64,000 nt of DNA, from contig CALNXK010000007.1 in the NCBI GenBank assembly GCA_942486035.1, positions 5,996,001 through 6,060,000 of the forward strand. The letters are read 5' to 3'. Below, piece by piece: positions 36,172-47,400 of the stretch (position 1 is its first letter; each line of letters begins with the position of its first letter). The position numbers and the translations under genes were made by a program. The notes under the pieces are model-generated. The model was given only the letters and a program-made list of their open reading frames with translations, was not told the origin of the DNA and made no database searches. This stretch comes from Porites lobata (lineage: Eukaryota; Cnidaria; Anthozoa; Scleractinia; Poritidae).

Positions 36172-39100
36172 CGAAAGAAAGACACAAAGTAAACGAACAG
36201 GTCAATCATTTCAAAAGAACTGACTGGAATGAATAAGTTATAAAGCACCCCCGCGCTTGGTTTCCATGTTTACAAGAGAATGAAGTGAACAGTATAGAAC
36301 GTATTACCATGGATACAACCAAATAAACGTACGCTAACAACTTATGAATTTACTTCCAAATGGGTTTCTTATTGTAAAAATCCAGCAACGGACGTATACA
36401 CTACTCCTTTTTTTCTTCGTCTCTTTTAACACAACATGCATGTGTTAGGACATCTACCACCAAATTACCAAAAATTTGACAACCGCTTCCTTTTAAAGGT
36501 TTTCCCAGGGCCTCAAATGTTTAAATTAAAGACTGTTCCAATTTCTTGGAAATAACTGGCTAAGCAAAAGAATTTAGAGAAATGTTCTTCGTTTTACGTT
36601 TACAAAAAGTGCCAACAATGAAAAGGAAAGATTACATCGGAGACTAAGGCAGGCCTATATTTTCGGCCTATTGTTGGTCGCATAGAAAATAAAACACTTC
36701 CACTTTCATTTCCTGTTGTAAACTTAGTTTTCTCACGGAAGTTAACATGAATCAGCTGTTCAGGGTGTTGTGAATTATCCAGTCGGTAGTTTCCAAAACA
36801 GGCAACGTTAAAAATTGCGAATAAACGAGACGACAACCTTTCAGACGAATTGCACAACTAAGCTATACACAAGAAAAACGTAGAAGAAAAGAAAAACATC
36901 ATAAAGGAATTTTCCTTGAGAGCATTTTTGAGCAGGTGGAAAAAGTGTTGGTTAAAACTTTCGTGTTCTACAAAAATCTAGATCTAGTCTTAATTTCCCT
37001 CTTTCTTCAGAGCTGTTAGTTCATTCAACTTTAAATGTGTCAAATGCATGGGCAAAAGAGCTGTTGGGTTTTATGCTGAAAAACATTAAGCGTCCTATAC
37101 GTAGGTCCTAATTTACGGTACATTTCTAATGTAAGACTTATACTCAAATTAGCTACAATTACCTGAGATAGCTGGCATGAAGTGGTAGCTACTTTACTAG
37201 TTTATCAAAAAAAACATTGCATGAGTTGGCTGTGCGTTTTAGAGCATGAGGGATTTTCTTGCCCATTTATGTAATAAGAGAACTTATCCCCGAGCCGTAT
37301 TAAGAGAAAGTGTCTTTTAGCATGTCACTGATAAACAGGTTACTAAGCTCACCATATATTCTTTCATGTGGGCAAGTCTTTTGTGATCCAAACATTATGG
37401 TAGTCTATCCTGGGATGGTTCAGTTATTAACTCTTTGCAGTAGGTATGCAGAGTAACAAAGAGAACCGCAAATTCTTCACATAAGGTAGTGTCTTTAGTC
37501 GTGTATGTATTCTTGTGTAATGTTTTTTCCAACATTTCACATAAAAGATCACCTGTCAAACATCAAGCATGTTTAAGAGCCAATATTCACTTTAAGCCAT
37601 GGGCAAAATATCCATGTTATTGACATAGCGGCTTTAAAATTGCATAAAGTTTAGTTCTTGCATTTATTTTGTGACAATCAGGCCTTTTACCTTTCTGGCT
37701 TTTTTCCAAGGATAAAGAGAGAAGAGAAATCTCCAATCTCAAAATTTCACTATTTATGCTTTTAAATGCCTGTGTTAGGATTAACATTTCCGATTAGTAA
37801 GCATTTAGGGAAAAAATACAGTGAAAGTATTGCAGAAAGTAATATTAAATAATAATTATAACAAATTGAACTTGTCAATATGGGTAAATGTTCTTTGAAC
37901 TCTTTACCATGAGCAGTATGGTGATGGATTTTTATAGAGAATTAACTATGGATACTCGCTTTTAACATACCGAATAAAGCCTATTCAAATATTTCACCAT
38001 TTTTAAAGCATCGTCCCTCAGGCCATCATTTTACTAATTCTCATAACCTTCTACTTGATTAGGCATTGTTATTATTATGAGAAAATTGACGTTGATCACT
38101 GTTGTTAAAAAAGAGTTCGATCTTAGGGAGCCAATTAGTAGGCCACTTTTGTATTAGGCATTGTTCCAAAAACAATTATAGAAGTTCGATTCACTAGCCT
38201 ACCTGCAGCCTTAAGGCATTTCGTTACCCGGCTTACTTATTTGTTGCCAACGTATCCGTTAGTGCAGCCTTGAATACTGAATGAGTTCATTCTGTGTGTA
38301 CCAGTCAACGACGATGAATTTGCCAGAGCGATTTTACTTAAGGTCTCGGTAAAGGAAAACGAGATGCCCACAGAAAAAAATTCTAGTCGCGCGAGTGTTT
38401 TCGCTACAAAGGCAAGTTATATATCAAATTAAAGCTAAAAGACTAAATTACCTTATAAAAGATTTCATTTCATCGAATTTCAAAAGCCGCTTAAGTTTTT
38501 TGCTCTCGAACGCAGAGGTATCGAGCTTACTGCTGAAGCTCCAGCCCTTTCGCGTTTTTAAATATTCACTTCCTTTTTATTGCATCTGATTGACAGATAA
38601 AGGACCTAAAAAAGGGTGTGAGGAATTTTCCTATTTCCCTTTGTAACTCATTTTATGTCAGTTTCTTTGCGTAAATCGCGCTCGAGATTCGACTTTTTAG
38701 TTTGAAATGCAATAATTCCGCTAATATGAGACATATGCAAATTTCCTCACACCCTTTTTTGGGTCTTTTATCTGCCAATCAGATGCAATAAAAAGGAAGT
38801 GAATATTTAACAACGCGAAAGGGCTGGAGCTTCAGCAGTAAACTCGATACCTCTGAGTTTGAGAGCAAAAAACTTAAGCGCCTTTTGAAATTCGATGAAA
38901 TAAAATCTTTTATAAGGTAATTTAGTCTTTTAGCTTTAATTTGGTATATAACTTGCCTTTGTAGCGAAAATACTCGCGCGACTAGAATTTTTTTTTGTGG
39001 GCACCTCGTTTTCCTTTACCGAGACCTTAACACAGAAAATAGACAGTGTAGCGGTTACACCCTGGCTAATTTTATTGTTTTCTGATGTTTGCTTAAAGTA

Positions 39101-40640
39101 CTGGAATGATTGCTCGGATACTGTTTCACGGGTTAATTAAAGTTACTCTACTCACGATTGCTTTGCTGTAATGAATTATTAAATCGGCAAACAATAGACA
39201 GAACTCTCATGAATACGATAGCTTGGCTAGAAAGGTTTGGAAGAGGGCACTTTCCAAAAATATTGGAAGATCCGAAATTATGATTTTACATCTACGCCGG
39301 GTACAATTTACTTGTAAATGCGTGCATCACTTATTTCGATAGGTATTATATACTCGAGAAACAAATCAGTGATTATTCTAGTATTATTACTTTTAATCTT
39401 GCCAGCACTGGAAGTTAATGCTTCCCCATTCTCCGATCCTTAAAAATCTACGGCGGCTGGGGGCGGATATGAAACGTTTTCATCTGAACAGTCACTAAAC
39501 TATATTGATTTGATGGTATACTAGGCAAGAAAATTAATTTTTAATTAAACTCACGGCATATTGGATTTCCTTTATTTTTATTTTTTTTTTACTATAAATT
39601 ATGCTCACTGAACCGTCTTACAAAATAAAATAGTATAAATGCTGAACCCTTAAGAAATTCTAGAGAAATTAACCCGACAAGAAACAGGGTATTTCGATCT
39701 ACAAAATCATCCAGGAATGCTCCTTTCTTGGGCAATACCAACAAGAAATTGTTTCATATGGACTTTGCATTTAGTTGTTTTCATGTAACCTTTGTGTTAA
39801 GTTCTAGCAGTTTCAAGCAAGAAATACATACAAAAAAATTGCTTTGGGCATATTTCCAGATCCTAAAGGGAAAGTTCGTTTATTGTTTGGATATGATATG
39901 AATCTTTTTTTGCCCACTATAAACGAAAAGATGTTCCTGACTGAAGCTGCCTAATTTCGTCTTTTACTCTCGTCCACTTATAACAAGTGCAATCTCCTTT
40001 GAACTCTTTTCTTTTGGAAGAAAAAATAGAAAAGAGAGTAGCGAAATCAATTTAGTTTCTAGCATAAAATATACTTAGACAAAAAAAAGAATACTTCAAA
40101 TTCACTCCCTGATTCAGGAGTTTATTTATTTATTTATTTATAAACTTCGCCAAGAGGCCTGGATCACTCACAGAGCAAGCTCCACTACGAGTTCCAGAGA
40201 AAAAAAACGAAAATTAGTGATACAACTAACAAGAATGACAATACTAAGCTATACTGAGAAACGACCAAAAAAGAAATGCCAATGCAAAAAAACGGAATTG
40301 GGGAGGACATCGATAAAAAATCAACAACACATAAACGGATCGAGCAAGCACTCTTAAAGGTCTGGGGGGTGTCGATATCATAAACAGACTTAGCTATAGA
40401 GAGATGCAAGTATTAATTAAAAAGATCTTTATTAAAGCGCGCTACTGAACAGCCAGTGTTCCGGAGGTGGGCTGGTAAAGTATTCCAGATTCTTGGGGCT
40501 CTACAGTAAAAACTGTTCTCAAAGGTGACGGTGTTGGCCCTAATCATATAGTATTCAGCAACGTTCTCTTGGAGGATACAGTACGCCTGGGTTTAGTGGA
40601 ATTCATGACAGAAATAAAAGGGTCTTATAAACTAACTAAA
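36172..40640. repeat. Duplicated upstream block, copy U2
   Basis: Collinear with U1 from GAAAGAAAGACACAAAGTAA through CATAGCGGCTTTAAA and GAGCCAATTAGTAGGCCACT. It then shares TCCGATCCTTAAAAATCTAC with U4. It carries its own TTAA insertion (38342-39026) and the shortened LINE tail. No gene was found inside it. Confidence 0.75.
38342..39026. mobile_element. Long-arm TTAA foldback element, 685 bp, with empty sites in the window
   Basis: TTAA at 38338-38341 and 39027-39030 flanks an almost perfect palindrome of about 300-bp arms. The left arm starts GGTCTCGGTAAAGGAAAACG and the right arm ends CGTTTTCCTTTACCGAGACC. The loop is near 38640-38700. The same site is unoccupied in U1 (ATTTTACTTAACACAGAAAA at 30356) and in U4 near 54856. 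A 64-codon frame inside the left arm is a by-product. TTAA duplication again suggests piggyBac-type mobilisation (inferred). Confidence 0.9.
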
Positions 40641-40670
40641 CATATGAATACGGACACCAAATCTAAGTAG
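40121..40670 (-). mobile_element. LINE 3'-end fragment (U2 copy)
   Basis: Begins at the TTTATTTATTTATTTATAAA simple repeat and carries the complement of the WNTLPAH-type C-terminal coding segment in decayed form. It lacks the reverse-transcriptase portion still present at 34134-34433. It is matched closely by 58709-59260. Confidence 0.75.
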
Positions 40671-41148
40671 TAGCCCAAAAACCTCCTTGGCTGCAAAGAA
40701 CTATTTTTTAGAAATTTTCCTTTGAGTATTATTATAGGAGAGGAGGGGTTAAAAGAGAAAACCAACGCGTCGAAAACGTTGAATAAAACTTCACACTCGC
40801 ACTAATCTGACTATTAAAAACTACTTCAGCAAGCCACAGATGATTCAAAACGGAAGCAATGCGCTTGTGATCATTAACATCAGCAGTTGACAATAGGATG
40901 TTTAACACTGAAGAACTCCTTCGGTTCCCGCATTTCCCTTTCACTCTGTTAAAATTTAATGAAATATGACGCTGCTAAAGGTAAAAGCTACTGGTCTATA
41001 ATGCTATTATAGTTTTGAAAAAGGGGGTCTAATTTCCAAAAAACAGAGCTTTTAAGCAACATTTTTAAAATGCTATGGAGAACATTACTATTGATTGATG
41101 TGTTGTAGAGCGCTGCCTATCAGCCCACAACAAACCGACTTGTGCTAT
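40671..41148. other. Spacer, no gene recognised
   Basis: Nearly identical to 59262-59748. A minus-strand 70-codon frame (40732-40944; MKGKCGNRRSSSVLNILL) is kept in both copies, but the copies are too similar for that to be evidence of selection. No family was recognised. Confidence 0.4.
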
Positions 41149-41795
41149 CAGGGCCGTAGCTAGGTTTTTGTTACGGGGGCCATCACCAGAACCTTGAAGG
41201 GGGGCCTGGGAGTTCACAGCGGTCAAATGAGTGAAATTTGCAAAAGTTAAGCGAAATACTTCAAAGTTAAGGTCGCTACTTTCACTATCGAAAGTTTAGG
41301 GTATTACCAACATCCTGTTAGTTTACTAAACTTTTTAAGAGTTTACTTAAAAAGTTCTAAGTGATTGGAAACCGATGCTGACGTTATTATCGGCGCCATT
41401 TTCAAACATGATTCTCTTTTAGCGCGAAGCGTTTTCAGCGAAAAAAGGTCAAAATTTTGAGAAAAATGGAAAGATAGTTATGTTGACTAACTGATTGATA
41501 CATCTTTCCCCATTTTTCTCTAACTGGTAAATGAAATACCAGCAATAAAAAACAAAAATAACGATTTAGACGTTTGACCGCGGTGGTGCCTGGGAGTATC
41601 CTCCTCCACATGATCTGGAGGCTCCTAAACACTATTTTCAGTACTTATCATGAAATATGTCACCGAAAAATCGACTTCGAATATAAAAATGGCAAACAAT
41701 TGCAAGTCACTATAATCCAAATAACTGAGTCTAAAGAAAACAAATCCATTCACAGACTTAATGTGTCTGGCTCAACAGGTCCAGCTACGGCTCTG
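41149..41795. mobile_element. MITE-like element with CAGGGCCGTAGCTAGG ends, 647 bp
   Basis: The left end CAGGGCCGTAGCTAGG and the complement of the right end CAGAGCCGTAGCTGG are inverted termini, flanked by GCTAT on both sides (5-bp duplication). The interior has no gene. The paralogous copy starting at 59749 has lost about 400 bp, including the right end, so it was trimmed after duplication. Confidence 0.75.
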
Positions 41796-42516
41796 GCTAT
41801 TATTTGTAATGAATAACACTACTAATCTAAATACCATGGATACAAACAAGGGACTTTGTCCTCGCCTTGTGAGTGCCTGGCTTTGATATGTCCAGACATG
41901 CAGGGTAATAAGAAACTCGTTTTTTTACGAAAGTCATCACAAAGCGACAGACCACTAGAAAAAAGGCCCCACAAAACACTACTGTTTGAAATCAGGAGCA
42001 GTGAAATACAAAAAATTTGAAAACGACAAAAAAAAAAACAACAACCAAGATAGGGAGGCCCTGCATTTCTGGAAACCAGTGACAATAGAACCACGATTAA
42101 AAAAATAATAACTACTTAAAAAATGAAATAATAATTTAAAAAAACAATACCCGCTCAGGTCCACGATTTCTCATAATAGATTACGTAATATATAAACTGC
42201 AAAGCAGTCCTTTTTTTCCCTCAACATCGGTTTTTTGAGGAGCGAACGACGAAACTGGGTGAGATTTTGGCGCGAAACGCGTGAGTCCCAGACGACCGTA
42301 AAGGCCGATACATACGAGGGGTTTTGCTCCCCGAGAACGCTCCAGGCTTATTTTGTGTCAGTACACACGAGGGAGCGTTTTCAAGTTCGCTCAATTTCCC
42401 CCGGGAGCTTGCTCCCAAATATTTAACCGGTTAAATATCGTGGAGCATTTTGCTGGGTGGAAATTCTGCTCCCGAGGATGAGGTATACCAACGAAATCTT
42501 TGGTACACTTAAGGTA
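41796..42516. other. Spacer preceding the next unit
   Basis: Shared with 60020-60726. It includes an (AAC)n tract near 42030, longer in the other copy, and CGATACATACGAGGGGTTTT / CAGTACACACGAGGGAGCG near-direct words around 42306-42376. No gene is seen; the 60- to 90-codon frames here lack domain evidence. Confidence 0.4.
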
Positions 42517-43171
42517 AACTTAAACTTAAGGTAACTGTCAGGTCATGTCTTGTAGTATTTTAAAACTGATATGCGTGTGTTTCTGGGCAAAATATCACTC
42601 AAACTGGGGGTATAAATGAACACATCAAGGAACCCCTGGTAGACATCTTAGAAACCCTAAGGGGCAGCAATTATTTAGGACTCTTTAGTATGTCAGAACT
42701 AACCGGCTGGAACGGTCATTTTGAGCTGTTTAATAGCTAGACTTTATTGTTCATTCAATTTTTATCAGCTCCAGTTCCCCTGATCACCTCGGCATGGATA
42801 GAGTATATATAGGGCCAACAAGAAGAAAACATAAAATGTTTGTTTGCTTACGAACTAAGTAACCACTCGATCTCCTCATTCTCATCTTCCCACTGATTAA
42901 CGTTATATTGAATAACAGGCATAGAATAGCATCAATAGAAAGTATAAGTAAACTAAACGCTGGAGAGAGAAGTGACTAAAATCGTTCTGGAAGGGTCCTT
43001 TTTGTAGGCAGCATCTGCAGCGGCAAGACATTTCCGTCAGAGAAAGCCTTTCTTAGTAAAAACGAAGACTAACGTAAATTTGTCTTTCTCAGTAATTCCT
43101 AGTTAAAATCAATGTTCAGATTCTACAACAAACTGAGCGTGGATCTAAAACGCACCTCTGAACCGTTTAAG

Positions 43172-43413
43172 TACCGTATTTATTCGATTGACAGCGCGCC
43201 CTGGGCGTTTTTTCGAGGCTGGGTGCTTATCATAAATTTTCACTATTTTCAGCAAGTGTAGTATGTTTATTTTGCAAAAAAAAAAACAATAAATTGTAAT
43301 AACGAAACCGGAAGATGTAATAAAGCAAGGTTGCTGAGAAATACTTTGAAGAAAACTCCGTCGTCTTCTTTCTTCTGCCTTTAGGATGGGCGCTTATTCG
43401 AATAAATACGGTA
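43172..43413. mobile_element. MITE with TACCGTATTTATTCGA termini (unit B copy)
   Basis: Orthologous to the unit A copy at 18528. It lacks part of the internal right arm (TTCGAGGTGGGTACTAATTC) and has a short extra segment, ACAGCGCGCCCTGG, in the left arm. Confidence 0.8.
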
Positions 43414-43899
43414 TTCCTATATGCAGGAGCCCACGTATAGTTCCTGTTCCATTTATGCAACAATATTTTCCTAGGAGCAATGTTCTGTGAATATGCCTGA
43501 TTTAAATAGGAACATTTAATTGAGAATGGTTTGTGTATTGTCTTGAATGCGATAAGTGCATCATGCCCTCATTGTCCAAAATTTTACATTTTATGAATAC
43601 CTTATTACAGCGTACTTTACAGCTCCCAAAATTGTACATTGGTTAGTTATTTAACATTAATTAAACTAAAAATCAAAAATGAAAGAAAGAAATTGCTTTA
43701 AAAATCATATTGAATTTTAAAAAGGAAACTTCGTCTTTGTTAGAAATTCTTCCATATCTTAGTGTTCGGAAGATGGCTACCACAGTAGACTATAACTGAG
43801 GTATAGAATAATAACAAGACGATTGAAAATCATCTAACAGACATAATACGTAATACTTAAACACTTTCTTACACCTACTTATCCTAGACTAAATACGGC

Positions 43900-44088
43900 C
43901 TACACGCAGGTCAGCGGTATACAGATATTCGTTATTCCGTCTCGCAAAGGGCCCTTGTCCTTTGGCGGTCTCCAATTAGAAAAATTTTCCTGATTTTCCA
44001 CCTGCGGTTCACCTGAGGGTTGCTCACGTACTGTTAATGGTAAGTCAGACACGTGGGATTTTCTCTTCTTTCTACGCTTTAAAACACA
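43900..44088 (-). pseudogene. Relic of the mucin terminal exon (cytoplasmic tail only), unit B
   Basis: The minus strand still encodes the ancestral tail: KRKSHVSDLPLTVREQPSGE, then KDKGPLRDGITNICIPLTCV and a stop, as in gene A. The transmembrane segment and splice acceptor are missing. The sequence breaks at about 44088 into a second copy of the downstream flank (as at 42620). It is stranded 345 bp beyond the new stop codon of gene B. Confidence 0.85.
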
Positions 44089-44433
44089 TACAGGAACTCC
44101 TGTTAGACATCTTAGAAACTCTAAGGGGCAGCAATTATTTAGGACTCTTTAGTATGTCAGAACTAATCGGCTGGAACGGTCATTTTGAGCTGTTTAATAG
44201 CTAGCCTTTATTATTCATTCAATTTTTATCGGCTCCAGTTCCCCTGGTCACCTCGGCATAGATAGAGTATATATAGGGCCAACAAGGAAGAAAATATAAA
44301 ATGTTTGTTTGCTGAAACCACCACTCGATCTCCTCATTCTCATCTTCCCACTGATTAACGTTATATTGAATAACAGGCACAGAATAGCATAAATAGAAAG
44401 TATAAGTATACCAAACGCTGGGGAGAGAAGAGA

Positions 44434-47400
44434 CTAACATCGTTCTGGAAGGGTCCTTTTTGTAGGCAGCATCTGCAGCGGCAAGACATTTGCTTCAGAG
44501 AAAGCCTTTCTTAGTAAAAACGGCCCCTTGTCCTTTGGCGGTCTCCAATTGGAAAAAGTTTCCTGATTTTCCACCTGCGGTTCATCTGTGGGTTGCTCCC
44601 GTACTGTTAATGGTAAGTCAGAGACGTGGGATTTTCTCTTCTTTGTACGCTTTACAAACACCACAAGGAGGCATATTAATAAGGTTACGACTGCACCCCC
44701 AAAGAAACTTCCCACCGCCACGCCAGGTAAGCTGTTTGAACCATTTGAGCTCTTAGTATCTCCTGTGAGTGAAAAAGACCGAGATGGTAGCTTTATCTTG
44801 TAAGAGTTATACAAATGAGTTCTCATGTAGAGCTTAAGTTTGAGACGCAACGTATCGCTTTAGACATTTTTATTAATTTGCTCGCAGGCTTAAATTTGAA
44901 ACATAGTTAAACTTAAAAACTGTCACCTTCAAAACTTTACAAGACTCAAAGAACTTACCCTTGTCCGGTATTGTTCTCGTGGGTATTTGGGTAGTAGTTT
45001 CCGAGTTCTTTGGTACCACGGTATGTTTTGTTGCTGTTCTTCTGTTCATACTTGGGCGGCCCCCGTGGTTTTTCATATCTGATGTGACATACTCCCAAGA
45101 CGACGATATTGACGGTTGTACTGACGATGTTATAAGTTCGTATAACGATGACTCTGGTCCAGCAGTGGCAGCTGAAGCGTGTGATGATGTTGATCCCGGC
45201 ACAGATTTTGACGGAGAAAATGGTGATGATTTTAATACAAAAGTTGACACTTTTACAGGCTGCGGAGATGGCACTGAGAGAGAGAGTGACTCTGATACTG
45301 ATGAAGGTGTAAATGATACAGATATTGATGCTGATGAGTCCAATGATGATATTGTAACCGTTGTTGATGATGCTAACGACGCCGAGGCTGATATAGACAC
45401 TTCTGACGTTGATGCTGGGACAGTTATTGAGGAAGATGTTGCTGGGAATAATTCCGGAGGGGATCCCGACACGAATGATGACGGAATTGGTACCGATATA
45501 GATGACACTGAAATGGAGAGTGTCATTGTCGTTAATTCTAATGATGCCATCGAAAATGGTAACTTCGATTTTGATGCTATAAATGACGAAGATGGCGATA
45601 CAGGCTCGAATACTGATTGCAGCACAGAAGTGGATGACGTTCGATAAGCTGATTTCGATGGAGGCATTGGCACTGATGTCGACACTGGCTTGGATTTCAG
45701 TTGCTGCTTTGACACTGGGGACGAAGAGTACATTGTCATTGAAGCTGAAGGTGCAGCTAACCTCGATGCTGATATCGTTATTGATATAGATGTTGTAGGT
45801 GACAGAAACGATAATTTTGAACCAGCTATTGACGTAGATCTTGATAGTGACACTGAAAACGAAGCTGCTGATGACACTGGTGCTGCTGATGATATTGACT
45901 GAGTCGTTAATAATGTGTATGATGATGAGGCTGTTAGATGGAAAGATGATTGCGTATCTGAGAAGGATGGTGTTGGTAAAACTGAAACTGATCGTGCTGC
46001 TGAAGATGATGCTGAAAGAAACATTGAAGAGGATGTCGGTGGTGACACAGTTACCGATAATAGCGCTGACATTGGTGATGATAGAGGAAAAAACCTTGAT
46101 GCTGTTGGCGATACTGAAACTGATACTGAATTCACGATAGGTAGTGTTGTTGACTTTGACGCTAAAAGTGCCCCCCGCAAATATGTTTTCAGCAATGATG
46201 TTGCCGAAAATGATACATGCACTGACCCTGACAGTTGCTCTGACATAGATTTTGAGGGTGACATTGACGATAGTCCGAAATGTGCTCGTGACAATGGTGC
46301 TGATGGTGATGCTAACATGGATGCCGTTGATATCAATGGTATTGATGATAATTTTGACACCCACACAGATGGTGTCTTTGACAATAGCGCCGATGGTAAA
46401 ACTATTATTGATTTTGATGAGGAGTCTAATGCAGATGGTGACACTGACAGGGATTCTAGTTTTGATTCCGAAAAAGAAGGTACATTTGCTGGCTTCAAGG
46501 CTGACCATGAAACTGTTAGGAATGTGGGTGACAGAGACACTGATAATGAATGTGAAACTGACATGGATGTCGTGTTTGACAATAATATTGAAGGCACTGC
46601 TTGTTTCGAGACTGATGCAGACAGTGACAGGGGTGTTGTTTGTATTACTGATGATTGCGACGCTAACATAGATTTTGTCTGTGACAATAAACTTGACGGT
46701 GACACTGTCAGTGATTGTAATGCAGACAATGATACCAATGATAATACTGTCAGAGATGATGGGCTAGTCATTGCCACCGATGCCGAATATGCTGACAAGG
46801 ATTTTGTTGGTGATAATGACACTGATGATGATCGTGACACTGTTATTGACGTTGAATGTGACACTGAAATTAAAGGTGCCACTGAAAAAGATTCCGATGG
46901 AGACTCTGATACCGGCGCAGGCAGTGATTCTGACGACACTTCCAGTGACAATGCTGTAAATGAAGCTGATGATACCGCTTGTGAAATCAACAGGGTTGAA
47001 GGCATAAATAGGGGTGTTGTGGGTGACAGCAATGCCGATGCCGATACATATGCTACTGGTAACAATGAGAATGATGTTGGTACTAACACTGAGACTGTCT
47101 GAGACACCGACGCCAATGCTGCTGATGATTCCTGTGAAGCGAACTCAGATGCTAAAGATGCTGTGAATGACAATAATGGCGATACTGGCTCTAGGAATGA
47201 CTGTAGCAGAGCGATGCGTTTTGTTGTCGACCATTGTGATAAATGTAATGCTGATTGAGATAAAGACAAAGAAGGTGTTGGTGAAACTGGTACCGATGGT
47301 GCTGCTGATACTGGGGCAGAAAGAAATATTGACACTGATGCCAGTGGTGATACTGATAAGGTCGTCAATGATAATTCTGCACTCGGTAGTACCACTGACA

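Larger units (their letters stand above)
17872..42516. repeat. Segmental duplication unit A (about 24.6 kb)
   Basis: Homology with units B and C begins near 17872. The landmark TAACTGTCAGGTCATGTC occurs at 17888, 42532 and 60742, spacings of 24,644 and 18,210 bp. The unit holds a 3' flank, the mucin-like gene A and a spacer with two copies of an upstream block. It is larger than B because of extra transposons, a longer giant exon and other unshared sequence. All homologous segments are in the same orientation, so the arrangement is a direct tandem array. Confidence 0.85.

Noticed and set aside
40732..40944. 70-codon minus-strand frame conserved at 59331-59543
   Set aside because: The two copies are near-identical recent duplicates, so an intact frame is not evidence of selection, and no family was recognised.
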